A stretch of DNA of 64,000 bases from Falciphora oryzae (taxonomy: Eukaryota > Ascomycota > Sordariomycetes > Magnaporthales > Magnaporthaceae), in NCBI GenBank assembly GCA_000733355.1, contig JNVV01000074.1:84055-148054 (forward strand). Reading direction: 5' to 3'. The notes under the pieces are model-generated. The model did no database searches. It was not told the DNA's origin and saw only the letters and a list, made by a program, of their open reading frames with translations. The position numbers were made by a program, and so were the translations under genes. Positions 22,609-32,059 of the stretch are shown one piece after another. How positions within the stretch are numbered: the stretch's first letter is position 1; each line of letters starts with the position of its first letter.

Positions 22609-22929
22609 CCCCCGGGCATGGCCCGCGTCAGTCCCAAGGCATCGCTCCCAACCCAAGACCGTCGAAGTCACCAGATCTCTATACATTCCTGCGCAAGGAG
22701 CCACATTGATCGGGGCGCATCCGATTCCTTCCTCGCCAGACGACCGCACCCCGGCTGCACTCAACCCCATTCGAGCTTTTGATATGTGTGTACCCCCCAT
22801 GCCTCCTTAACTCACACTCGAGTGCGCGTAAGCAGTTCGGAACTAACTGTTTTCCAAGCCATCCACCAAATATCGAGCTACGAAACACGTTCCCAGCAAA
22901 ACTACCTGGGGACAACAAGAAACACAAGC

Positions 22930-23088
22930 ATGGCACGGGGTCGCTATATTCGGGTCGCGGTATGGTATTGTGACCACTGCGGGGAAGGATATTACCTGGT
23001 GAAACTCATGAGTGCCTGCCCCGAGTGTAGCCACCACCGTTGCCAGTACTGTTGCGTGCAATATATAGAGCTGCCGGACTATTGGTAA
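22930..23088 (+). CDS. small cysteine-rich zinc-ribbon-like protein
   Basis: A 52-residue protein from the ATG at 22930. It has two Cys pairs of zinc-ribbon type: WYCDHCGEGYYL and, 15 residues on, CPECSHHRCQYC, giving C-x2-C...C-x2-C-x2-H-x-C-x2-C. Small proteins of this pattern (WYC-x-x-C-G...CPxCxHxRCxxC) are frequent and usually unannotated in filamentous ascomycetes, and probably bind one or two zinc ions. No signal peptide is present. The function is unknown; protein or nucleic-acid binding is possible. It sits 650 bases upstream of the Clr5-ankyrin gene in the same direction. Confidence 0.6.
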   Translation: MARGRYIRVAVWYCDHCGEGYYLVKLMSACPECSHHRCQYCCVQYIELPDYW

Positions 23089-23736
23089 ACCAGCGCCATA
23101 TAATCTATTGCAGAGCTCTGCCTCGAGCACCGACTTCGTTTCGTGTGATCTCTTGTCTCAATGGAATGCCACAGGAGGGCCCAGCGCGTCCGGCGAGTCG
23201 AAAGGTTTCCATGCCGGGCGCGTCGTCTCTGCCGTGCATCTAATCCCGAAGGCAGCAAATGTATTACCTGCATTGCTAAATCGAGTTCCGCTGGAAGCAG
23301 ACTCGGAGAGTAGTGGTGGTTCAGAAGCAGCCTAGCAGCGCGGAGCGCATGCGTGAAGACGCCAGAGTCGTTTCTGCGCTCGCGCGCCACGCACGCCCTT
23401 GTGTCCAAGTCGCATGTCGGGCACGTCGTCCAACCCGGCCCTAGCGACGCACCCAGATTTCGGTGCGATCCAATCACAATCGTGGACGAATGATGGTGGC
23501 TGATGTGGTGCAGTCGTATTCTGGGAGAACCAATCATCTCGCTGTTCAGCACAGCAGGGCGGGAACCCCCTCGGCCCCCAGCATCTGAAAACAGTCAGTC
23601 CCCCTCCAGACCAAGTAAAAAAGCAACTCCATTTCCTGTATTGATAGCGTGTATTTCCTCTTCGTCTTTTTTCTTTCTCGCCTGATTTCAAGCCCAACCT
23701 CCTGTGAGACGCTGAGCCTATTTGGGGTTGGTCACC
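23089..23736. other. intergenic; upstream of the Clr5-ankyrin gene
   Basis: No gene is seen. The last 100 bases are pyrimidine-rich, as is common before fungal start codons. Confidence 0.4.
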
Positions 23737-26700
23737 ATGCCCTCCGCGAACTCCCAGCCTCGCTCTCACGACCCATTTCGCCTCAGAGAACTCCTCCACA
23801 GGCTTTACCTCGTCAACGACCTGTCCCAAGCGGACGTATTGAGAGAGCTACACGCACGGGGAATTTCATTGACGTTAGTATCAAGGACGCCACCTGCATA
23901 TAAATAAATGCAGCTTCTAATTGTAGCCGCATCATAGAAAGGCGCAGCTCGAGTACCGAATCCTGAAATGGAAGCTCACCAAGAATATCACCCAGGACGG
24001 GTGGAGATATATAGCCCACATGATCAAGAAGAGGCTGCGGCAAGGGCGCAAGAGCAGAGTCATCTTGGGCGATCGGAAGAAGAAGACTTCCACGGTTGAC
24101 AAAGAGACCAAAAGGCACCAGGAGGTGCGGCTGCGCTCCGGGCCAGAAAGGGGCAAGTTACTTTTGTGCCATGCTCCCAACGTTCTTTCTGACTCCTTGT
24201 TTTCCCCAGCCTCGAGCCCTAGCTGCCCCAATGACTTGGAGATCACTGTATCGACCCCATTGCCCTACCCAATGGAGTTCGCGTGGCCGGCTTCCCTTCC
24301 CTGGGCGAATTCGCCGCTGAGGTCCATCGTAGGTAGGTTGGCAAGCAAAACAGTCCGGTCCTCGGTGTTTCGTCCAACTCCCCCGGACAGCGTTGTGCTA
24401 ATTCGAAATGGTATCAGTCACCAACCCAGGGCAATCAGTTGACGACTTGGACGTCGCCTTGGGCTCGCTGTCATTCCAGAACCGTATGGTGGACGGCGCA
24501 AGTGGCGAATCTCGCTCTGCAGCGGGCTTGTCGCGCCTGGCAGCTGAGATTGGCAAAACAATGCCTGAGACCTTCGACGGCGAGAATCTCTATCATGCCA
24601 GGCTAATCAACCGTGGAGCCATCCATGAGATTCTCCATGTCTGGGTCAGATTTCTTATATTCCGCTTTTCCAACAACCTTGTCACAACGAACAGCAACCT
24701 TCCCTCCACCAAGAGCTGGGATGATCTGGCGGAGATAATCACTCGAGTCGGGATTCTCGAGCTCAGGTTCCGACTGGGCCCGAACTCCCCAGGGGACCGC
24801 TCACTCGCAGCCTTTGCGGACAACATTTTCGAATGGGCCGTCTTTGTAGCTGGGCGGAAATCTCGGCGGCAAGTCCTTCGCTCCCGGCTTGCGGAGCAGG
24901 GCGAGGATCACACACCTCGTATCATCTCCTGGCTCCTGTCGGCAGGTCTTGACCCAAATGCCAGAATCCGACGTCAACCTCTAGGCTTTCATCTGGCGGT
25001 TTTCGAGGAGCCTGTTCCCGCTATTCATGTTGTCATCGAATCCGGACATGTCGAGCTGGTAAAGGTGTTTCTCCAGTATAAGGCAGACATCTCGTACTTG
25101 CTTCCTGCTTGGCACGGGCTGCAAGGGTTCTCTTTCGAGACGTCGCAGTCTGCACTCACTTCGGCGGCAAGCTGCCGCACGCCCTCCGATGAGTCGGTTC
25201 AGATAACCAAGCTTCTGCTGGAGCGTCTACCAGCCTGCTCTTTGACATCCGACGTTCTTTTGTCAGCTGCGGCCCATGGGAACGACAGCCTCATCCGCTT
25301 CCTCACTTCCGATCACCAAGGCTTCCTCTCTCGGGAGCTCGAGTGCGGATCTAGCGCTCTTCACATTGCGGCCTACTACGGCCACGCCACTACCTGTCAC
25401 CTGCTGATCGAGGCTGGTTTCTCGCCGAACTTCGGTGACGAGTGCTATCCATCGCCACTGCATTACGCGGTGAGATGCCGGAGGGCTGATGCGGTGGAAG
25501 CTCTTCTGGACAGTGGCGCAGACCCAAACTTTAAGTTCAGCCTGGGACAGGCCGTACAGCGACGGGGGGCCGTCGATCGTTTGCTCATCGGGCATGCCCG
25601 ACAGGATATTGAAGCCCGCGCAATGGGCAGCCACCTGTCCCCGCTGGACATGCTTCTGCTGCCGTGCTCCACCTCACCAGAACCTGCACCGCACGATCCG
25701 GGGCTGGTCAACGTCAGGGAATTCCGCTGCATCGACGCTCTCGTTGCGGCCGGGGCCAGTTTCGACCGCAATGGGGTCATCAAGGGGGCGATGCTGAGGA
25801 GTGCCGACATGGTGCGTACTGCCTTGCGCCGTGGAGGTAGCCCAGAAGAAGTCAGCTACCGCGGCCTCACTGCTCTCCAAGAGGCGCTGGCGGACTGCTT
25901 CAACGAGGGCCACGAAGTTTTTCTGAGCGAGTACATTGTCAGCGAGTCTGGTGTCGCCCGCATGACTGAAACCGCCATGGTCCTTCTGGAAGGCGGAGCG
26001 CGGCCCTTGCCTGGACTGGTGGTGGCAGCCGCTCGCCTGAGAAGCTTGCCTCTATTAGGGAAGGCCTTGGAGTCCGGGGCCGAGCTGCACGACCGAACAG
26101 ACGAGGGAATCACGGCCCTTGAGGCCGCTTTCGTTGGAGGTGAGGAGGCCATCATCGCGCACATTTTCGAGCAGTCCCCAAATGTGTACGACGGCGGGGT
26201 TCTCTGCGCCGCAGTCGAATGGGCCACGAGACACCCAGCTGGCCCGGGCTGGGTCGACAGGCTCTTACGCAACCGAGGTGCCGATACCATATCTTGCCCT
26301 CTCGAAGGAACGGCAATAGCCGTGGCCGCACAAAGCTCCAACCATGCCGTCCTCGCCGCACTTCTCTCACACCTGCCTGCTCATGACGTGGCGTTCCTGA
26401 GCCCAGAAATTCTAGAGGAGGTAGAGTGCTACGGTAAAGGCCGCGGGGAGCGCCACGGAAGGATGGACGAGTTCGAACTGCGCATGCCTCACTGGAGGGA
26501 GAAGCGCTCACGACGTTTGACAGGATCACCTATGGCGGCAGCGGTCGCTAGCAGGGACACAGCCGCCATTGAGGCGCTTCTCCGCCACGGATGCCAAGCG
26601 GATAGGCTATCCCTGCTCATCGCAGTGCAGCATGGTTCGCCGCCCATCGTGAAGACGCTGTGCCCTACCAGCTCACAGGGGCTAATGCCGACGGACTGGG

Positions 26701-27605
26701 GCCAGGTGACAAGAGTATGCGGCCCAGCGAGGGCGGCTGCTCCCCCGTTGGTGCGGGCAGTGTCCGATGGAAGCTTCGGGATGGCCCGCTTCCTCATCGA
26801 CGCGGGCGAGGACGTCAACGAGTTTCACGCAGACCTCGCCGGCTACCGCACCCCCCTGCAGGCTGCAGTCGAAGCCGGCAATCTGGAAATGGTCGCGATG
26901 TTGCTGGACGCCGGCGCGGACGTCAACGCCCGCGCGGCCAGCCGCCGGGGCGCCACGGCGCTGCAGCTGGCGGCAATATCGGGCCGGCTCGGGCTCGCCA
27001 AGCTGCTCCTCGAGCGTGGCGCCGACGTGGACGCGCCGGGGGCCGGGTGGGGCGGGAGAACCGCGCTCCAGGGAGCGGCCGAGCACGGGAGGATCGACAT
27101 GCTGCAGCTCCTGCTCGACTCGGGGGCGGGCACGGCGGGCCCGCACCGCCGGCAGTACCTGCGGGCAGTATGTCTGGCGGAACGCGAGCGCCACGGGGTG
27201 GCAGCCGAGATGCTCAGGCTTCACCGGGAATGGGACGAAGTGGACGAGCAGCTGATGGCGGCCAGCGGAGTGGAGGGGGAGCGGCTGTGGGGGCTGGAAT
27301 TCGAGATGGGCTACGGAGGCCAGACCACCAGCGATGTGGTCTCCAGCTGCGAAGGCGGCGCGGACGAGGGGCAGGATGACGACTGCGAGACACAGGAAGA
27401 GGAGCAGAAACTGTGTCCGGATCCTGTGACGTCGAGAGAGGAGGCAAACGACGTCACTACCGACGTCTCCCAGAGGGTAACACCCGCTCCAAATGTTGGC
27501 AGCGACGCGGAGGAGTGGTCTGGCTTGGACGATGCCGCAGTGCTTATAGACGGCATTTGGAGGTGGCGTCGGGGGTATCAGCGCTGTGAGGATTATGTGT
27601 GCTAG
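23737..27605 (+). CDS. Clr5-domain ankyrin-repeat protein
   Basis: Three exons, 23737-23873, 23938-24332 and 24418-27605, give about 1239 residues. Intron 1 (64 nt, GTTAGT...ATAG) and intron 2 (85 nt, GTAGGT...TCAG) both have CTAAT branch points, and both keep frame. The N-terminus (residues about 8-60: LRELLHRLYLVNDLSQADVLREL, then SLTKAQLEYRILKWKL) fits the Clr5 domain, a fungal putative DNA-binding module. Degenerate helical repeats follow, then ankyrin repeats, clearest at GSSALHIAAYYGHATTCHLL, SPLHYAVRCRRADAVEALLD and the run ending GATALQLAAISGRLGLAKLL and TALQGAAEHGRIDMLQLLLD. The C-terminal 100 residues are acidic. It is a probable nuclear recognition or regulatory protein. The central ankyrin stretch has gaps where repeats have decayed in sequence. 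Without intron 2 the ATG at 24408 would give a separate ankyrin protein, which is less likely. Confidence 0.82.
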
Positions 27606-27807
27606 GCGGAGACTGGGAGGCGACGGACTGCCTGCCTGCTGGCGAGGCTCCAGGACCCTGACGTTGGCGAGTTCTCCGATATGCTGCTGCTCTGTATTTC
27701 CCCCGCCCGAAACCGCGGGATGTCCTCCATCGTCTGTTCACCTGGCTTTTGGCTGACGGCGGAGTGTTCTTCAGTGTCGAGGCGACAGGTAAAGCTGGAG
27801 GAATGCA

Positions 27808-28105
27808 TGCGTGGCCCTAATCGGGCCCTATCGAATATTTGCACGTTCCGCAGCGGAAACGGCGTAATCGTATGCGTGTGTGCTATAGTGCGTAAAGGCC
27901 GGGGCGGCAGCGACGCGCTTTTCCAAACCGGCGGGCCGCCGAGAATGGCGTATTATGCCATTTTATTGGGAAAAAGGACTGTTGGTAACGGCATGCTGCC
28001 GTTGCCAGCGCCGTTAGCAGGCGTGGTGTTGGTATTGGATCGCTGGATTGGCGAGTGTTGAAGAATTGTATGCAATTTAGCAATGTGCACTAACAGCGCT
28101 ATGCT
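27808..28105. repeat. copy 1 of a dispersed GC-rich repeat (RIP-diverged)
   Basis: Aligns along its length with 46405-46692 in the same orientation. Shared anchors include GGCCCT-ATCGGGCCCT, CAACGGCATG or TAACGGCATG, CCAGCGCCGTT and GCACTAACAGCGC. Most differences are C/T or G/A, with this copy the more AT-rich. It encodes nothing obvious and is probably part of a transposon end. Confidence 0.7.
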
Positions 28106-28249
28106 GAAGATCAATTGGTACCCTTTGCAGCATGCAAGGATCGCGGGTTAAGCATTACTTGCGGCTGGCAGTGGGGCATTTTCCCCTCTCTCTTCGTGAC
28201 GCGGGAGTCCTCCACACACGAGCGAATGGTCTCGACCAGTTATCGACGC

Positions 28250-28480
28250 ACGGATGGAGAAATGTGCTCCCGTGGATTCAACTGCTCCCCACTCCGAGGC
28301 GAGCTGGGTCGCTGGACCGGCAATACGAGACGCTATCCTTCGTCTGGGGGCGGACCCGTCTTCAGTGCCGCAGATCGACGTCGATCGGCGGGGTTATCGA
28401 GCAATCTCCTGCGGGGCGCTGCCTAGCCTCCTGGCTGGGCTCCTTCGAACAGGAACGCTACCCCGCCCGCCACAACTATT
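28250..28480 (+). pseudogene. HET-domain start relic
   Basis: The frame from about 28250 reads GWRNVLPWIQLLPTP...DRQYETLSFVWG, the usual entry into a HET domain. Immediately after VWG the homology continues in the next frame with ADPSSVPQIDVDRRGYRAIS and a weak leucine-rich helix, so one base has been gained or lost near 28352. Nothing matching the rest of a HET domain (WIDALCINQ and onward) follows. It is a frameshifted 5' fragment of a second HET gene beside the dispersed repeat. Confidence 0.6.
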
Positions 28481-29799
28481 AGTTCAATCCCGAAGCGGGG
28501 TTTGCGGCTGGCAAGCATGGAGGACCACGATTTCAAGCCATTGCGCGCCATGGCGACCATTTCGAGGGGCACGGGGCCTTCTGTGAGATGACTGGTCCAA
28601 TTTGAAGGACGCCCCATGGCGTGACATTGGCGCCAAGCGCCGCTGCCGGCCTTTTAGTTCCAGCCACATCTGGGCGTAATTTTTGAGACTACCACTGCCA
28701 ACGTTTGTTATTTTTTTTTTTTTTTTTTTTGGGCTAGATGCGATCTGACACAAAGTTGCAACGCCCGATCCGATTTGTTCTGATCGTTGAGACCCTGGAA
28801 ATTAGGAGAAACGCCAGTGCGTGCGATGGCATACGTAGTCGGCACACTCCGAAAGGGGATGTTCCAAACATAATGGACAGGGCACACGCCGGCTTGTAGA
28901 GTGGCTGACAAGGACTCGCTCGTTCTAATTTGACGGAGGAGTTGGAATCCAGGGGCTTTACAGGATGAACCGCCCCTCCTCCACCCCAGCCCACTGACGC
29001 AAGCCTCGACGTCGACGTTGCGGCCTGCAGCTGCTTTGCTCCCCACACGGATTAACTACCGCTAGGTGAAGTAGCTAAACCGCAGTCAGCATAGAGGAGC
29101 GAGAAGGACCAATTTGGCGGACGGGTACTAAGGTCGGTATCAGTCAGTCCAGCTCTCGACAAATCGCTCTGAAGAGTACGTAATTAAGCAAGTAGTTACT
29201 GCATTCCCATGCATCCATGGATGATCCCAGATATGTGGGAGCGACCTCAAGGGCGTTGCGGAAGGTTCCCCAGTAGGCCGGACGGAGACTCCGACCGCAG
29301 CACAGCGCCATTACACCCAGCCGCCGCTCCGACGCCCGTTGAAGCGCTAAGCCAAAAAGATAGTGGTGTCGTGGTTTCCTACTAGTCTGTGTGGAAGACT
29401 TGAGTCGGGTGGCGCGCCGCTTCGAGTATTTCCGTGAAGGGCTAGTGGGCGAATACCAGACAGTCGGCGAAAAGCGCCGGAACTTGCCGGGATGAGGCGG
29501 CACGAGAACTACGCCTGTGAGCCAAGCTTGGCGCCAGCTTTTACTTATGTTGTAGTGGTGATTGTCTAGAGTGCAGCGTTTGATCCTTGCTAAATTGGGC
29601 TCATATCGTTTCTTTCCTTTGAGAAGCTTACCCAGAAGCGGAGTAGCGGTGGATTGCGATGGCTCGCATGTGGAGTATATCTTGATGAGGATGGCCATGA
29701 GATCAAGCCTGATGGCGTTCGGTCTATGGCATGCCTGTTTCCGTCACCGCATGTTGAAAAGCAAAACAAACGGTCTTTCCAATCAGACGGCAACCAATC
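28481..29799. other. intergenic
   Basis: Includes a T run at 28710-28730. A minus-strand frame at 29144-29698 opens with ATG and runs 184 codons but is basic, low in hydrophobic periodicity and matches nothing I know; I leave it out as a gene. The right end is the promoter side of the rhodopsin-like gene. Confidence 0.35.
28710..28730. repeat. poly(T) run
   Basis: About 21 consecutive T bases. No adjacent retroposed gene is recognised. Confidence 0.9.
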
Positions 29800-31276
29800 A
29801 TGAAGCCCGGGCCAGACACCAAGGTTGTCATGGTAAGGACCCCCCCTCTCCTTGTCTACACACCCCATCCGGCTTCGGCTTTTGGTGAGGGAGATCTCAT
29901 TCTCCACATCTTTCTCCTGTTTAGATGGCCAAGATGCTGGTTCCGAAGTTCGCTCGAAACGGAGACTTCGCAGTTTCTCGACGGGAGCAGCGCGGTTGCA
30001 TGTCACTTACTTACACTGCCGCGACCTGCAGGTGATCGAGTGGGGCTTAATCGCCACCGCCGCGCTAATCATCGGGGCGAGACTGTGGTTGCGGCTCAAG
30101 ATTCAGCGCCGCTCGCTGTGGATCAGTGACACCCTTATGGTCTTGGCCTGGCTTAGCTCCACCGCATCGGCAGCGTGCGACACCTACTTTGCCCATATGG
30201 GTGCCCTCGAACCCTACATCGATACGGCGCTGACCCGTTGGGAGGGTTCGCCCGAGGACATGATTGTGATGTTGGAGGTAATAAAGCACACCTACGCCGT
30301 ACGTTAATAAAACGCGAAACTGCGCACGAATCACTAATATATCTTGGGCAAAAACAAATAGATATTCTGGGCCAGCACCTTTCCTTTTTACATGGGGTTT
30401 TACTTCTGCAAAGCCGCCCTCCTCGCCACCCTCTTCCAGCTTATCCCCCGGTTCATGAAAAAACGCCGCATGATCCTATGGGCCGTCACGGGTTACTGCG
30501 TTGCCGCCTTTATCGTTTCCATATGCTACCACATCTTCGGATGCTTCCCGCCTTGGCTATACTGGTCGATTGACGAAAGCGCCACCTGCCCCCGCAGCTT
30601 CGGCCGCACCTCGTTCGAAATTGGCTGGACTCTGCACTTCACGGGCGATGTCCTCATCTTCTGCCTGCCGTGGCTCTTTCTGCACGAGCTGCAGCTCCGG
30701 CGCGCCATGAAAGTGGGCATTTGCTGCACGTTCCTGCTCGGCATCATCAACATCGCCTTCTGCCTCGCCCGCTTCGTCGAGGTCGAGACGGCGGTCAGCC
30801 CGACGGGCCTGGCCCTCAGCACCGTAACGCTGTGGAGCGCGCTCGACTCCACTGTCAGCGTCGTCGTCGCCTGCCTGCCCTCGCTCCGGCCGTACCTGCG
30901 GTCCCCCGGGAGCCAGGCCAACACCTCCGGCGGCCAGTACAACAGCTACGGAGCGGCGAGTGGGAGGAAGCGGTTCACGGCGGCCCCGACCGACGCCACG
31001 AGCGCGACGACGCGGGTCGGGGGAGGAGGCCCCGGCACGCTCCGTCGCGGCTCGGCGGGGTTCGAGCTCATCGACGACGGGAGCGCGCCGCCGGGGTCGT
31101 TGTCACCCAGGTCCATGAACGTCTTGCGCACGACCACGATTCAGATTCAGTCGGGGACTGCCCCGAGGGGGACCGGATCCAGGGCCTCGTCCGGGTCTCA
31201 AGACGATCGCGACCTGGAGGGAGGCCATGATGGCCAGAGGAGCGACATTGAGCTGGTTCACGTGGTAGTTAAGTAA
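29800..31276 (+). CDS. fungal rhodopsin-like (PF20684-type) membrane protein
   Basis: Proposed exons are 29800-29832, 30032-30298 and 30362-31276, giving about 404 residues. Intron 1 (199 nt, GTAAGG...TGCAG) and intron 2 (63 nt, GTACGT...ATAG, CTAAT branch) are both phase 0. The first 11 residues rest on intron 1, which is the weakest part of the model. The body matches the large Pezizomycotina family of seven-span integral membrane proteins: VIEWGLIATAALIIGARLWL, ISDTLMVLAWLS, then MGFYFCKAALLATLFQLIPR, ICYHIFGCFPPW, the WTLHFTGDVLIFCLPW span, VGICCTFLLGIINIAFCLAR and ALDSTVSVVVACLPSLRPYL. A Ser/Gly-rich cytoplasmic tail of about 120 residues follows. Some relatives are CFEM-GPCR-like receptors, but no CFEM domain is present here. 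The ligand is unknown; it probably sits in the plasma membrane. Confidence 0.8.
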
Positions 31277-31735
31277 AAGAGGCCCGACGGCCAGACCTTG
31301 GGGGTGGGTGGAACGTGGCGTAGCTCACCATAAGAGGTGTCGGCGAGGCTTCCACGTCCTAAAGCTCGTGGATTTTATAGCTTTTTTTTCGGCTTTTGTA
31401 AAACGTCCGTACGCGTACGGGCGCGTTTTCCAAATGCTTTTTTAATTCACAAATGTTGTATTTAGCCGGCCAATCCTTTTATTTCACCAGGGAGTACTTT
31501 TGTAAAACCAGTTAAGGGCAAAGAAATTAAAGGAGTGGAAAATGATATTCGGCGTAGGTAGAAAGTCGGAGGCCTAGCCCTGCAAAGATTTAAGAGATCT
31601 CTGTGCGGGATCCACCCTGTGGGGCCTCCTTCCTTATCTAACCATAAAGGTTTTTAAGCCCAACTCCTTTATTTATAATTAAAGTCCTACTGGTTATAAC
31701 AAATGCCGGCTTTTTAAAAAGACGGTATTGTTTTT
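31277..31735. other. intergenic to transposon edge
   Basis: The GC content drops sharply after about 31370. A perfect 14-base palindrome (CCGTACGCGTACGG) lies near 31408-31421. The stretch at 31686-31725 resembles the Gag start region at 45110-45150, so this may be RIP-worn retroelement debris into which the Ty3/gypsy element inserted. Confidence 0.4.
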
Positions 31736-32020
31736 TGTAACAAGAGGTCAAAGACGGCTTGGAGAAAGAATCTCTATATTGCAGATAATCTTTCTATGGG
31801 CTCAAAAGATGCTTGAGGAAAAAGGAATCTCTCATGGAAGACATAGGAGATGGCAGGGTTTATATAAACCACCCTGTGATCCGTGCGAAGTATTGAATAC
31901 ATGATTCACACTGCCTTCCGGCCTTCGGCCTTTAGGCCTCGGGGCCGTTAGGCACCTATACCGATTCCCGGACCTTCTGTGGGGCCGATTAGGTGAGTCC
32001 ACAGGTTTTTCCGTGTGACA
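31736..32020 (-). repeat. 3' LTR of the Ty3/gypsy element
   Basis: 285 bp, TGTAAC...GTGACA as read on the plus strand. It is the 3' LTR in element orientation, with the polypurine tract just inside it. Confidence 0.93.
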
Positions 32021-32036
32021 CTATCCTCCTTTTCCT
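32021..32036 (-). other. polypurine tract
   Basis: On the minus strand this reads AGGAAAAGGAGGATAG directly before the 3' LTR. It is the expected primer for plus-strand DNA synthesis in LTR retrotransposons and fixes the element's orientation. Confidence 0.85.
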
Positions 32037-32059
32037 AAGGCGCGTCTCGAAACCTTTTA

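Larger units (their letters stand above)
21701..22929. other. intergenic with purine tract and putative promoter
   Basis: Holds a strongly purine-biased tract at about 22298-22390 and, further right, a TATA box candidate (22600-22608) followed by a roughly 320-base leader before the small zinc-ribbon gene. A 49-codon upstream open frame begins at the ATG near 22618 in that leader. No other gene is seen. Confidence 0.4.

Noticed and set aside
24408..27605. Separate ankyrin gene starting at the ATG at 24408
   Set aside because: The ATG lies 10 bases before a good acceptor with a CTAAT branch point, and joining to the upstream Clr5 exon keeps frame. One spliced gene is the simpler reading.
29144..29698. 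184-codon minus-strand ATG frame upstream of the rhodopsin-like gene
   Set aside because: No domain, no coding-like composition, and it occupies the likely promoter region of the divergent gene.
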